From contig NZ_BAGL01000064.1 in the NCBI RefSeq assembly GCF_000308875.1, positions 1-64,000 on the forward strand: 64,000 nt of DNA, given 5' to 3'. Every line of letters begins with the position of its first letter. Positions within the stretch are counted from its first letter, which is position 1. The notes under the pieces are model-generated. The model saw nothing but the letters and a program-made list of their open reading frames with translations, had not been told where the DNA came from and did not search any database. Made by a program: the position numbers and the translations under genes. This document shows, in pieces, positions 24,920 through 34,343 of this stretch. The stretch comes from Nocardia transvalensis NBRC 15921 (GTDB lineage: Bacteria > Actinomycetota > Actinomycetes > Mycobacteriales > Mycobacteriaceae).

Positions 24920-27900
24920 GTGTCGGATATCGCAATTGTGGGTATCGGCTGTCGCTTTGCGGGTGGAATCGATTCGCCCGACACGTTCTGGGATTTCGTC
25001 GTCGACAAACGCGACGGTGTGGTGGAGATTCCCGCGGACCGCTGGGACTACCGCCGCTACTACGACCCGGAGCCACGCACCCCTGGCCGCGCCTACACCA
25101 AGCACGGCGCGTTCATGACCGTCGATCCGTGGGAGTTCGACCCCGACTTCTTCGGTATCTCGCCGCGCGAGGCGACCGTGCTGGATCCGCAGCAGCGACT
25201 GATGCTCGAGGTCACGTGGGAGGCGCTCGACGACGCCGGGATCGCGGGTCGCGCGGCCGGTAGCGAGGTCGGCGTCTACGTCGGCGGTTTCGTGGTGGAC
25301 CAGTCGGTCATCGGCGTGGTCGGACCGGCGCTGTTCCACACCGATATGCACACCCCCGCCAGCGCGTCCTACACGATGCTGTCGAACCGGATCGCCTACG
25401 CGCTCAACCTGGTCGGACCCGCTATCACCGTGGATACGGCGTGCTCGTCGTCGCTCGTGGCGTTCCATCTGGCCTGCCAGGCGCTGGAGAACGAGGACTG
25501 CTCCGTGGCGCTCGCGGGCGGCGTGAACGTCATGCTGCAGCCGGAGACGTTCGTGCTGATGTGCAAGGGCAGCTTCCTGGCCGCCGACGGCCGGTGCAAA
25601 TCCTTCGACGCCGCCGCCGACGGTTACGGCCGCGGCGAGGGTGCGGGCATGGTGGTGCTGAAGCGGCTCGAGGACGCGGTGCGCGACGGCGACCGCATCT
25701 ATTCCGTGGTCAAGGCGACCGGTTCCAATCAGGACGGGCGCACCACCGCGATCACCGTGCCGAACGTCGACTCGCAGGCCGCGCTGGCCCAAACCGTGTG
25801 CACGCGTGCGGGTCTCGCGCCGGAGTCGATCACCTATCTGGAGGCGCACGGCACCGGGACCCTGGTCGGCGACCCGGTCGAGCTGCGCGCGCTGGGCCGC
25901 GTCTTCGGCGCGTCCACCGGGCGCGCCGGCACCATCGGCGTCGGCTCGGTGAAGGCGACCATCGGCCACACCGAGGCCGCGGCCGGCGTGGCCAGCGTGA
26001 TCAAGGCGGCGCTGGCCATCCACCACCGCACCATCCCGCCGCAGGGCTGGCTGGACAAGCCCAACCCGGACATCCCGTTCGACGAGCTGGGGTTGCACGT
26101 CCAAACCGACGCCGAACCGCTGCCGCCCGGCGGGGATCCGATGACCATCGCCGTCAACGGTTTCGGCTACGGCGGCACCAACGCGCACGCCATCCTCCAG
26201 GAGTATCGCCCCGAACCCGCGCCGATCACGGCCGAGCCGCCGCGCCACTTCGGCGTGCTGCCCATCTCGGGCCGCAGCACCGCCGCCGCCCGCGCGCTGG
26301 CCGGGCGCTTCGCCGACCTCATCACCGCCGGCGCCGACCCCGAGCATCTGGCCGAGGCCGCGTGGACCCGCATGGCCCACCACCACTTCCGCACCGGCGT
26401 CCTGGTCGGCGAGCGGGACGACCTCATCCACGATCTGCGGGCGTACGCCGGCGGCGAGGGCCGTGACGCGGTGCGCACCATCGTCTCCCGCGCCGACGAG
26501 CCGGTCTTCGTGTTCTCCGGCATGGGACCGCAGCACTGGCGCATGGGCCGCGAATTGCTCGAAGCCGGTGGGGTTTTCGCGGAGACCGCCCAGGAGATCG
26601 ATCGGGAGTTCCGCAAGCTCGCCGGCTGGTCGATCGTCGACGAGCTGTTGAAGCCCGAGGAGGAGTCGCGGGTCACCAGCACCGAGGTGGCGCAGCCCGC
26701 CAACTTCCTGGTCCAGGTGGGCCTGGTGCGCGAACTGGCCGAGTACGGCGTCAAGCCCGCCGCGATCGTCGGCCACAGCGTGGGTGAGGTGTCCGCGGCG
26801 TACGTGAGCGGCATGCTGTCGCTGTCGGATGCCGTGCTGGTCGCCTATCACCGGGCCCGGCTCCAGGCCACCACCGCCGGATCCGGCGGCATGCTCGCGG
26901 TCGGCCTCACGCAGGAGAAGGCGCAGGAACTCGTCGCCGACGATCCCGGCGTGGATATCGCGGCGATCAACAGCGCGAGCGGCGTCACCCTCTCCGGCGA
27001 CGAGGCGCGCTTGGACGAGATCGCCGAAAAGCTCACCGAGGAAGGCGTTTTCGCGCGCCGCCTGCGGGTCGAGGTGCCCTACCACAGCCGTCTGATGGAT
27101 CCGATCCTGGACGAGCTGCGCGAGGTGCTGGCGCCGCTGGAGACGCGGATGCCCACCGTGCCGCTGTACTCGACGGTCGTCGGCGGTCAGGTCAGCGAGG
27201 GCGACTGGGACGCCGACTACTGGTGCGCGAACGTGCGGCAGCCGGTGCGATTCGCCTCCGCGATCACCGAACTGATCGGCGCGGGCAGCCGCGTATTCCT
27301 GGAGATCGGCCCGCATCCGGTGCTGTCGGGCAATATTCGCGAGGCGCTGCTGAACGCCGACGTCACCGGCACCACGGTGGCGACGCTCGAGCGCGAGCAG
27401 CCCGATACCGACAGCATCCGGCGCACGCTGATCGGGCTGAACGCCGCCGGCGTCCTCGATCGCGACTTCCTGTTCCCGCCCGACCGCCCGGCCACCCCGC
27501 ACGTGCCGGTGCCGCGCTACCCGTGGCAGCGGACCCGGCTGCACGCGCCGCTGCCGCTGTTCGAGCAGGCGCGGCTGGGCTCGCCGGACGCCTACACCAT
27601 GCTGGGCGATCCGGACGTGGAGGGGCGGCCGGACTGGCTGCTCCAAGTCGGCACCGAACTGCTGCCCTGGCTGGCCGATCACGTCGTGAACGGCATCAAG
27701 ATCATGCCGGGCGCCGCCTACCTGGATGCCGCGCTCAGCGCGACCGCCACCCGGCTGGGTGTCAAACGCGTTGCGGTGGAACAGGTCCGGTTCGTCGCGC
27801 CGCTCATCATGGGCGCGCCGGACGTGCCGCTCGTCGCGCTGACGGTCGAGGAGGCCAGCGGGCGCTTCCTGCTCCGCTCCCGCAGCGCCACCGGCACGGC

Positions 27901-30900
27901 GTGGACGGTGCACGCGTACGGCCGGACGCTGACCGGCAGCCACGAGCCGGTCAAGGCGACGGTCCCGACGATCGATGTCGGCATCGATATCGACCCCGAG
28001 ATGTTCTACTCCGGCCTGGCCGCGGCGGGCCTGCAGTACGGCCCGTCGTTCCAGCGGGTGACCCAGGTGCGCGTCGGGCGGGACACCGTGTTGGCCACGG
28101 TCGACGGCACCATCGCCGCCGGCTCCGGCCATCTCGCGCATCCCGCGGTGGTCGACGCGGCCATGCAGAGCGCGGCACTGCTGTTCGCCGACGAGCGGAT
28201 CAACGAGGGCGTCATGGTGCCCGTCGGCGTGGGCGCGGTGCGGCTGCTCGCCGACCTGCCCGAGAAGATCACCGTGGTGGCCCGGCGCAGCACGCACGCC
28301 CGGCTGCGCGCCGACGTGGACCTCCTCGACGAGGAGCAGAACCTGGTGATGCGGCTGAGCGGGCTGCAGATCGGCGCCCTGAATCCGGGCAACGATCCGC
28401 TGCACCGGATGGCCGACTTCTACTACAGCGAGACGATGGAGCAGCGCGACCCGATCGACCGGGACGCACTGCGCGACGCCGGTTCGGTGTCGACCATCGT
28501 CGTGGCGCTCGGAAGTGGCGGGCGCGCAGGACAACTCGCGTCCGCGATCCCCGGTTCGCGGCTGTACGCCGTCGACCCCTCCGGCGACCTCGAGGGCGGG
28601 CTGGTCGAGACGCTGCGCGCGGCCAAGGAGGACGGCACCCAGCGGGTGCACGTCTGTGTCGTCGCCGGGACGCCCGAGAGCCAGACGGCCGACGATCTGG
28701 GCGATCTGTGGACGCTCAAGCGGATCGCGGTCGCCGTGGACGAATTCGCCAACCCGCCGGTGGAGGGCGAGTCGCCGCAGAGCGTCTTCGGCGACGGGTC
28801 CGTGCACGCCACACTCGTCACCGAGCGGGCATTCACGTTGCCGGACAGCACGATTCCGCCGAATACGTATCACTCTGCCCTGGCGGGCGCGCGCCGCGTG
28901 CTGTTGAACGAGCAGACCCCGCTGCGCTGGCGGCTGATCGATGTCGAACCCGCCACCTCGACGGCCGACCTGATCGCGGAACTGGCCGTCCCGGGCGCGT
29001 TCACCCTCGACAACACCGACGAGGTGCTGCTGCGGGACGGCGTGCGCTGGGCGCCGATGGTGACCAAGCCGCTGGGCGACCGGCTCGAAGAACTCGACAC
29101 TCCCGCACCGCTGACCGACCCCGAGAAGAACTTCACGCTCGAGATGCCGCGCACCCGGCTGCTGTCGGCGCTGGCCTGGCGCGAATGCCCGCGGGTGGCG
29201 CCCGGCGCGGGTCAGATCGAGGTCCGGATGCAGGTCATCGGCCTGAACTACAAGGACCCGCTGAAGGTCATCGGCCTGCTCGGCGAACGCGAACTGGCGC
29301 CGACCTACTTCGGCACCGTCCCCGGTATGGAGGGCATGGGCACGGTCGTGCGGGTCGGTGACGGCGTCACGGACGTGGCGGTCGGCGACCTGGTGGCCGT
29401 GGCCGAGAAGGGCATGATGCGGCGCTACGCCGTCGTCGATCGCGAACTGGTGATCCCGGTGCCGCCGGATACCGATCCCGGTCACTGCACCAGCACGATC
29501 GCCTTCGGCACCGCCGAATACGCCCTGCTCGACCTGGCCCGCCTGGAACCCGGCGAGACGGTGCTCATCCACGGCGCCGCCGGCGGCGTCGGGACGGCCG
29601 CGATCCAGGTCGCGAAGTCGATCGGGGCCCGCATCATCGGCACCGCCAGCACCGACGAGCGGCGCGCCCACGTCCTCGCGCTGGGCGCCGACCACGCGGT
29701 GAACTCGCGCTCGCTCAACTTCGTCGACGACGTGATGGAACTGACCGGCGGCAAGGGCGTCGAGGTGATCATCAGCAGCGCGCCCGGCGAGATCCTGCGC
29801 CAGAACTTCAACGCCGCGGCCGAATTCGGGCGCATCGTCGAGGTGGGCAAGGCCGACATCTACACCGGCGGCGTGCTGGAACTGTCCAACTTCGACAAGA
29901 ACCTGGCCTACTTCTCGATGGATCTCGACCGCTTGGTCGCGGTGCACCCGCAGCGGCTGGCGAGACTGCTGCAGCGCGTGCACCAGAAGGTCACCGAGGG
30001 GACCTACAAGCCGCTGCCGTACCGGATGTTCGAGACCGAGGAGGTCGGCCGGGCGTTCGAGGAGACCATCCGGTCCACCGGACTCACCCGCATCGCGCTG
30101 CGCATCGACTCCCCGGAACCGCCCGTCCGGCCGTACCTGCCGGAGGTCGAGATCCACGGCGACGCAACGTATCTCATCACCGGCGGCTTCGGCGGGTTCG
30201 GGCTGGCGACCGGCCGCTGGCTGGCGCTGCGCGGCGCGCGGCGGCTGGTCCTGCTGGGCCGCAGCGGGCCCACCACCGACGAGGCCCGGCGGCAGATCGA
30301 GGCGTGGCGCACCGTCGGCGTCGAGATCGTCGAGGAGCGCGTGGACGTCACCGATGCCGCCGCGATCGCGGACATGGTGGCGCGCATCCACAGCGACGAG
30401 CACCCGCTGCGCGGCGTGTTCCACGCGGCCGGCGCCGTCGCCGACAACCGCATCAGCAAGATGGAATTCGACCAGCTGGACCGGGTGTACCGGCCGAAGG
30501 TGCACGGAGCCCGGATCGTCCACGACGCCGTCGCGGCGGCCGGTATCGAACTGGACATGTTCGTGCTGTGCTCCTCCGGCGGCACCATGTACGGCATCTA
30601 CGGGCAGTACAGCTACTGCTCCGCCAATATGGCGGTGGAGCAGCTGGCCGAGCAGTGGTCCCGCGCGGGCGAGCGGGCGCTGTGCATCGGCTGGGGCCAC
30701 TTGTCCGGCGCCACCGGCGGTATGGCCGCGGACGAGACCGCGCTGAAGTATCTCGATCTCGTGGGCTTCGGGCCGATCGATATGTCCGATGCCACCGCGT
30801 ACATGGAGCAGACGCTGCGGCTGGGCGTGAGCACGGCGGCCATCATCCCGACCGACTGGGGCAAGCTGACCGGCACCTTCCCGCAGCTGACCCGGACCGG

Positions 30901-31408
30901 CCGCACCGTCGCGCTGGCCCAGGCCTCCGCCAAGGACACCTCCGAACTGGCCCAGCTGCGCGCGGAGGTGGCGGCGCTGGAGGAGAGCAAGCGCGGGCCG
31001 TTCATCGCCCGCAAGATGGCCGAGGAGCTGGCCGTCGTCATGGGCGTCCCGGTCGAGTCGATCGACATGACGGTTCCGGTCCCCGAACTGGGCCTGGACT
31101 CGCTGATGGCGGTCGAACTCGGCGCCCGCGTCACCAAGGCCCTCGGCATCGATCTCATGTCGCTGCAGATGGGCCGGTCGTTCAGCCTCGAACAGGCCGG
31201 GCCGAAGGTGGCCGAGCTGATCCTGGCCCACGAGCCGGGTCAGTCGCAGCCGGATCCGGCTGCGGTGGCGGCCGCGATGGATTCCGGGGGCGGCGAGGCG
31301 GCCGCCCCGGCGAACGGATCCGGTGCGGCCAACGGATCCGCGGCGCACGCCGCGGGCGCCAACGGGTCGGCCTCGACCGCGACGGAGGCGGAGCCGGCAC
31401 TGCGATAG
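24920..31408 (+). CDS. Type I reducing polyketide synthase, mas/pks2-like
   Basis: 2162 residues in one module KS-AT-DH-ER-KR-ACP, the layout of mycobacterial methyl-branched lipid synthases. KS: DTACSSS with Cys175, EAHGTGT and IGHTEAAAG. AT: GHSVGE with Ser620. DH: H921-VVNG-IKIM-P and DAAMQ. ER: VLIHGAAGGVGTAAIQV. KR: GGFGGFG, catalytic Tyr1899 and Asn1903 in YCSAN. ACP: LGLDSLMAVELG with Ser2061. No loading or thioesterase domain, so it probably extends an activated fatty acid iteratively and hands over to PapA. The AT specificity loop reads VPYHSRLMD, neither YASH nor HAFH. Ends in an Ala/Gly/Ser/Asn-rich tail. GTG start with GGGAGG. Confidence 0.92.
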   Translation: MSDIAIVGIGCRFAGGIDSPDTFWDFVVDKRDGVVEIPADRWDYRRYYDPEPRTPGRAYTKHGAFMTVDPWEFDPDFFGISPREATVLDPQQRLMLEVTWEALDDAGIAGRAAGSEVGVYVGGFVVDQSVIGVVGPALFHTDMHTPASASYTMLSNRIAYALNLVGPAITVDTACSSSLVAFHLACQALENEDCSVALAGGVNVMLQPETFVLMCKGSFLAADGRCKSFDAAADGYGRGEGAGMVVLKRLEDAVRDGDRIYSVVKATGSNQDGRTTAITVPNVDSQAALAQTVCTRAGLAPESITYLEAHGTGTLVGDPVELRALGRVFGASTGRAGTIGVGSVKATIGHTEAAAGVASVIKAALAIHHRTIPPQGWLDKPNPDIPFDELGLHVQTDAEPLPPGGDPMTIAVNGFGYGGTNAHAILQEYRPEPAPITAEPPRHFGVLPISGRSTAAARALAGRFADLITAGADPEHLAEAAWTRMAHHHFRTGVLVGERDDLIHDLRAYAGGEGRDAVRTIVSRADEPVFVFSGMGPQHWRMGRELLEAGGVFAETAQEIDREFRKLAGWSIVDELLKPEEESRVTSTEVAQPANFLVQVGLVRELAEYGVKPAAIVGHSVGEVSAAYVSGMLSLSDAVLVAYHRARLQATTAGSGGMLAVGLTQEKAQELVADDPGVDIAAINSASGVTLSGDEARLDEIAEKLTEEGVFARRLRVEVPYHSRLMDPILDELREVLAPLETRMPTVPLYSTVVGGQVSEGDWDADYWCANVRQPVRFASAITELIGAGSRVFLEIGPHPVLSGNIREALLNADVTGTTVATLEREQPDTDSIRRTLIGLNAAGVLDRDFLFPPDRPATPHVPVPRYPWQRTRLHAPLPLFEQARLGSPDAYTMLGDPDVEGRPDWLLQVGTELLPWLADHVVNGIKIMPGAAYLDAALSATATRLGVKRVAVEQVRFVAPLIMGAPDVPLVALTVEEASGRFLLRSRSATGTAWTVHAYGRTLTGSHEPVKATVPTIDVGIDIDPEMFYSGLAAAGLQYGPSFQRVTQVRVGRDTVLATVDGTIAAGSGHLAHPAVVDAAMQSAALLFADERINEGVMVPVGVGAVRLLADLPEKITVVARRSTHARLRADVDLLDEEQNLVMRLSGLQIGALNPGNDPLHRMADFYYSETMEQRDPIDRDALRDAGSVSTIVVALGSGGRAGQLASAIPGSRLYAVDPSGDLEGGLVETLRAAKEDGTQRVHVCVVAGTPESQTADDLGDLWTLKRIAVAVDEFANPPVEGESPQSVFGDGSVHATLVTERAFTLPDSTIPPNTYHSALAGARRVLLNEQTPLRWRLIDVEPATSTADLIAELAVPGAFTLDNTDEVLLRDGVRWAPMVTKPLGDRLEELDTPAPLTDPEKNFTLEMPRTRLLSALAWRECPRVAPGAGQIEVRMQVIGLNYKDPLKVIGLLGERELAPTYFGTVPGMEGMGTVVRVGDGVTDVAVGDLVAVAEKGMMRRYAVVDRELVIPVPPDTDPGHCTSTIAFGTAEYALLDLARLEPGETVLIHGAAGGVGTAAIQVAKSIGARIIGTASTDERRAHVLALGADHAVNSRSLNFVDDVMELTGGKGVEVIISSAPGEILRQNFNAAAEFGRIVEVGKADIYTGGVLELSNFDKNLAYFSMDLDRLVAVHPQRLARLLQRVHQKVTEGTYKPLPYRMFETEEVGRAFEETIRSTGLTRIALRIDSPEPPVRPYLPEVEIHGDATYLITGGFGGFGLATGRWLALRGARRLVLLGRSGPTTDEARRQIEAWRTVGVEIVEERVDVTDAAAIADMVARIHSDEHPLRGVFHAAGAVADNRISKMEFDQLDRVYRPKVHGARIVHDAVAAAGIELDMFVLCSSGGTMYGIYGQYSYCSANMAVEQLAEQWSRAGERALCIGWGHLSGATGGMAADETALKYLDLVGFGPIDMSDATAYMEQTLRLGVSTAAIIPTDWGKLTGTFPQLTRTGRTVALAQASAKDTSELAQLRAEVAALEESKRGPFIARKMAEELAVVMGVPVESIDMTVPVPELGLDSLMAVELGARVTKALGIDLMSLQMGRSFSLEQAGPKVAELILAHEPGQSQPDPAAVAAAMDSGGGEAAAPANGSGAANGSAAHAAGANGSASTATEAEPALR

Positions 31409-31477
31409 GGGGCGCCCGGGATCGACCGGACGGCACAGTAATTCGTTTCAGGGGTATCAACGAATCGAGGTATCGCC

Positions 31478-32887
31478 GTGGTCAGTTTCGGGCTGATCGA
31501 CGAATGGGAGCCGGCCGGTGGCCGGCTGACCACCTGGGTCGCCGCACCGGAATCGGTGCGGCGGGCCGCGCAGGCGCCGGTCCACCCGGCGCCACCGTCG
31601 CACCAGCAGGAACAGTATCTCCGGCTGGCCGACCGGCACTCCGCGGCCGAGTTCCGTTTCTCGGGGCTGTGCCTGGTGACCGCCGAGATCCCCACCGGGG
31701 ATCTCGACCGGGAGGCGATGACGCGCGTCATCAACGCATTCCTGTTGCGGCACGACACCTTCCGCACGTGGTTCGACATCGACGGCCAGGGTGCGGTGCG
31801 CCGCCACCTGGTGCCGGCGGAGGATGTCGACTTCGTCCCCGTCGAATACGGCCGCATCGACGACGCCGAATCCATCCGCGAGCACGTCCAGAAGACGACT
31901 CCCGGCCCGTTCCAATGGGATTGCTTCACCTTCGGCGTGATCGAGCACGGCGAGTCGACCACGGTGTACCTCGCCGTCGACCACCTGCACACCGACGGGC
32001 TGGGCCAGTACCTGTCCTGTTACGACCTCGCCCAGCTGTACGCGCGCGAAGTGTGGGAGGAGTCCGACGAATTACCGCCCGCAGCAAGCTATCTCGACTA
32101 CTGCGTAATGGAGCGGGCATTCACCGGCGCGATGACCCTGGCGTCGTCCGGGGTGCGCAAGTGGATGGAGCTGCTGCGCGGCAACGACGGCGAACTCCCC
32201 TCGTTCCCTTTGGATCTCGGTAAGCGCACCGACGGGTACAACCGCAGCGCGCACCGCAGCGTGATGCTGCTCGATCCGGACGAGTGCGATCGGTTCGAGG
32301 CGATCTGCCGCGAGAACGACGCCGAATTCGTCGGCGGGGCGTTCGCGGCGGCCGCCCTGGCCGAGCGCGAACTCGTCGGCAGCGACTACTACTTCGGCAT
32401 GACGCCGGTCAGCACCCGCACCTCCGCGGCGGAACGCGCGTCGGTCGGCTGGTACGTGACACTGGTTCCGGTGGCGTTCCCGCTCGGCCCGACCACGCCG
32501 CTGACCCGCGTCCTGACGATCGCGCAGCGGGCCTACGAGAACGGAATCCGGCTGGCGCCCACGTCGTTCCATCGCGTGGTGGAGCTGCTGCCCGCCGATT
32601 CGGAGATCAAGGCCCGGGCGGGGTGGTCGACGCCGATGATCTCCTACGTGGACGCCCGCGACTTCGTCGGCAACGAGCTGTTCGGCGAGGTGACCGCCGG
32701 CGTGTACGCCAATCGCGCGGCGTCGGAGGAGGTCCTCATCTGGATCAACCGGCTGCCGGAGGGCACGTCGCTCAGCGTCATCTATCCGGATACACCGGTG
32801 GCGCACGATTCGGTGGAACGCTATGTGACGGCGATGAAGTCGGTGTTCGACTCGGCGCTACGCGATCAGCTCGACAAGTCCGCGTAG
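31478..32887 (+). CDS. PapA-type polyketide acyltransferase (condensation-domain family)
   Basis: 469 residues. Condensation-domain motif HxxxD is H169-L-H-T-D173 in AVDHLHTDGLG; the N-terminus MVSFGLIDEWEPAGGRLTTW is typical of PapA1/2/3-like proteins that acylate trehalose or similar sugars. 69 bp downstream of the PKS, so probably co-transcribed, and expected to transfer the PKS product from the ACP to a glycolipid acceptor. The 3' end overlaps the convergent gene by 30 bp. Confidence 0.88.
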   Translation: MVSFGLIDEWEPAGGRLTTWVAAPESVRRAAQAPVHPAPPSHQQEQYLRLADRHSAAEFRFSGLCLVTAEIPTGDLDREAMTRVINAFLLRHDTFRTWFDIDGQGAVRRHLVPAEDVDFVPVEYGRIDDAESIREHVQKTTPGPFQWDCFTFGVIEHGESTTVYLAVDHLHTDGLGQYLSCYDLAQLYAREVWEESDELPPAASYLDYCVMERAFTGAMTLASSGVRKWMELLRGNDGELPSFPLDLGKRTDGYNRSAHRSVMLLDPDECDRFEAICRENDAEFVGGAFAAAALAERELVGSDYYFGMTPVSTRTSAAERASVGWYVTLVPVAFPLGPTTPLTRVLTIAQRAYENGIRLAPTSFHRVVELLPADSEIKARAGWSTPMISYVDARDFVGNELFGEVTAGVYANRAASEEVLIWINRLPEGTSLSVIYPDTPVAHDSVERYVTAMKSVFDSALRDQLDKSA

Positions 32888-33538
32888 GGACGAGGACATC
32901 GGCTCGGTCGGGAAACCGAACCGGACCAGCCGGTGCGGCGGCGCGACCTCGAAATGTGCCACCGATGGCGAGACGAGGCCGCCGAGCACCTTGTCCAGCA
33001 AGGTGTTCAGGTGCGCGAATCCGGGGCGGATGCGCACCTGCCAGGTGTCCACGCGGCCCGCCGGGACCTCCACCGTGGTCGGCTTGCCCACCCGGATCGT
33101 CACCGGCCAGCACATCGAGAACGCCAGCCATACGTCCACCGACTCCGCCGCGCCCTCGGCGAAGTCCAGGCCGCGCAGCAGGGTCAGGCCGGCGGCCAGC
33201 GGCATCACGTTCGCCGGGAACGGGGTGACGCCGTCGAGGCGCAGGTGAGTGGTGTCGATGAAGTGCGCCTCCTCGCGCGACACCACCTCCTCGCCCGAGC
33301 AGGTCTCGGCGCGGTAGTCCGCGGCCTGGAGCCAGCCGCCCGCGCGGCGGAAGGTCTGCTCGATCGTCATCGTCAGGTCTCCCGGGCCCAGCCGCGCCTC
33401 CACGAGCGAGTGATAGCCGTCGGCCGCGTGGCCCACCACGCTCGTCATCTCGAATCGCTCGGGCCGATCGGTGACGCCGACGGAGTACACGGACTTCTCG
33501 CCGTCGGGGATTCCCGGATCGCGGAACGCGGTGCGCAC
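32858..33538 (-). CDS. Unrecognised beta-rich protein convergent with papA
   Basis: 226 residues from GTG 33538, preceded by AGGAGG at 4 nt. Strand-rich with EVPAGRVDTWQVRIRPG, reminiscent of DUF3108-like proteins, and no signal peptide or TM helix. Overlaps the last 30 bp of papA tail to tail. Possible lipid-binding or lipid-modification partner of the PKS locus, from position only. Confidence 0.6.
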   Translation of the reverse strand: MRTAFRDPGIPDGEKSVYSVGVTDRPERFEMTSVVGHAADGYHSLVEARLGPGDLTMTIEQTFRRAGGWLQAADYRAETCSGEEVVSREEAHFIDTTHLRLDGVTPFPANVMPLAAGLTLLRGLDFAEGAAESVDVWLAFSMCWPVTIRVGKPTTVEVPAGRVDTWQVRIRPGFAHLNTLLDKVLGGLVSPSVAHFEVAPPHRLVRFGFPTEPMSSSLRGLVELIA

Positions 33539-33795
33539 AAGACCTCCTGTCGGCCGGTCCGGCCGGATTCGCCGCCCTTGTCGAGCCGTATTGAATCCGC
33601 CCGCGGCCCGGCGGGGCGACCGGTATCGAGGATGGTTACGACGGTTCACAAATCCGCGTCACCGGGGATTGGAGGTCGCACAGCACGAGTTGCGATGTGC
33701 GGCAGGCGGACCCGTACGGCTTGCGGTCCGGGGACGGGCGGCCGAGAATAGCGCTCTGACATGCCGGGTGGGGAGTCCGCGAGGAGAACGATTCG

Positions 33796-34173
33796 ATGCC
33801 GTATGCCGTGGTGGGCCTGATAACCCTGGTGCTGTGGGTGTATTGCCTGGTGGACGTGATCATGGCCCCCGAGGGCGACATCCGCCACGCTCCCAAGGGC
33901 CTGTGGCTGCTGATCGTGCTCGTGGTCCCGACCGTCGGCGCGATCCTGTGGCTCCTGCTGGGCCGCCCCGCGACCACCCCCACCCGCCGCTCGTCCTCGC
34001 CCGCCTACCCCGAATACGACCGCCCCGGCCGCTACGTCCCCCAGGACGCCGCCGCCGACGAGGAATTCCTCCGCGGCCTCCGCGAACGAGCCGAAGCCCA
34101 GCGCCGCGAGGCCAAGCGCCAGGAACTGGCGCGGCAGGAGGAAGAGCGGCGTCGCGGGGCAGGGGAGTTGTAG
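33796..34173 (+). CDS. PLDc_N domain membrane protein
   Basis: 125 residues: two TM helices separated by LVDVIMAPEGDIRHAPKGLW, the phospholipase-D N-terminal (PLDc_N) signature, then a charged Arg/Glu/Gln-rich coiled-coil-like tail (residues ~85-125). Common small actinobacterial membrane protein of unknown function. A dispersed hairpin/repeat element lies just downstream. Confidence 0.82.
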   Translation: MPYAVVGLITLVLWVYCLVDVIMAPEGDIRHAPKGLWLLIVLVVPTVGAILWLLLGRPATTPTRRSSSPAYPEYDRPGRYVPQDAAADEEFLRGLRERAEAQRREAKRQELARQEEERRRGAGEL

Positions 34174-34206
34174 CACCTCCACGCCTCCCCTTCGGACCAC
34201 CACGCG

Positions 34207-34277
34207 TTCACTCCAGGCAGCACGCCTTCATTCCAGGCCGCCACGTTTCTATTTTCCGGCGTGCTTTTGGCCGGAAA
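34207..34277 (+). repeat. Composite element: ~20-bp tandem units plus hairpin (copy A)
   Basis: Two ~20-bp units (34207-34226, 34227-34245; both begin TTCAyTCCAGGC) are followed by a hairpin with arms TTTCCGGC (34253-34260) and GCCGGAAA (34270-34277) around loop GTGCTTTTG. The same hairpin with loop ATGCTTTCG occurs on the other strand at 55379-55403 beside a 30-bp tandem repeat. May also terminate the upstream gene. Confidence 0.75.
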
Positions 34278-34304
34278 CCATGCCGCACCCCTCGACCAAT
34301 TTAA

Positions 34305-34335
34305 GTGCACAGCTGCGCACGTATTGTTGTATAGT
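34305..34335 (+). promoter_or_regulatory. Operator and -10 of the MFS-arsR operon
   Basis: GTGCACAGCTGCGCAC (34305-34320) is a 16-bp palindrome with one mismatched pair. TATAGT (34330-34335) is a good -10, placing the likely transcription start at or next to the GTG at 34344, so the mRNA may be leaderless. The downstream ArsR protein is the obvious ligand. Confidence 0.6.
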
Positions 34336-34343
34336 TACCGGGC

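Noticed and set aside
24893-31348. 2151-codon open frame antisense to the whole PKS
   Set aside because: It mirrors the PKS codon phase: strong G/C third-position bias removes stops from the opposite strand. Its translation is low-complexity Gln/Arg/Gly/Asp-rich with no domain.
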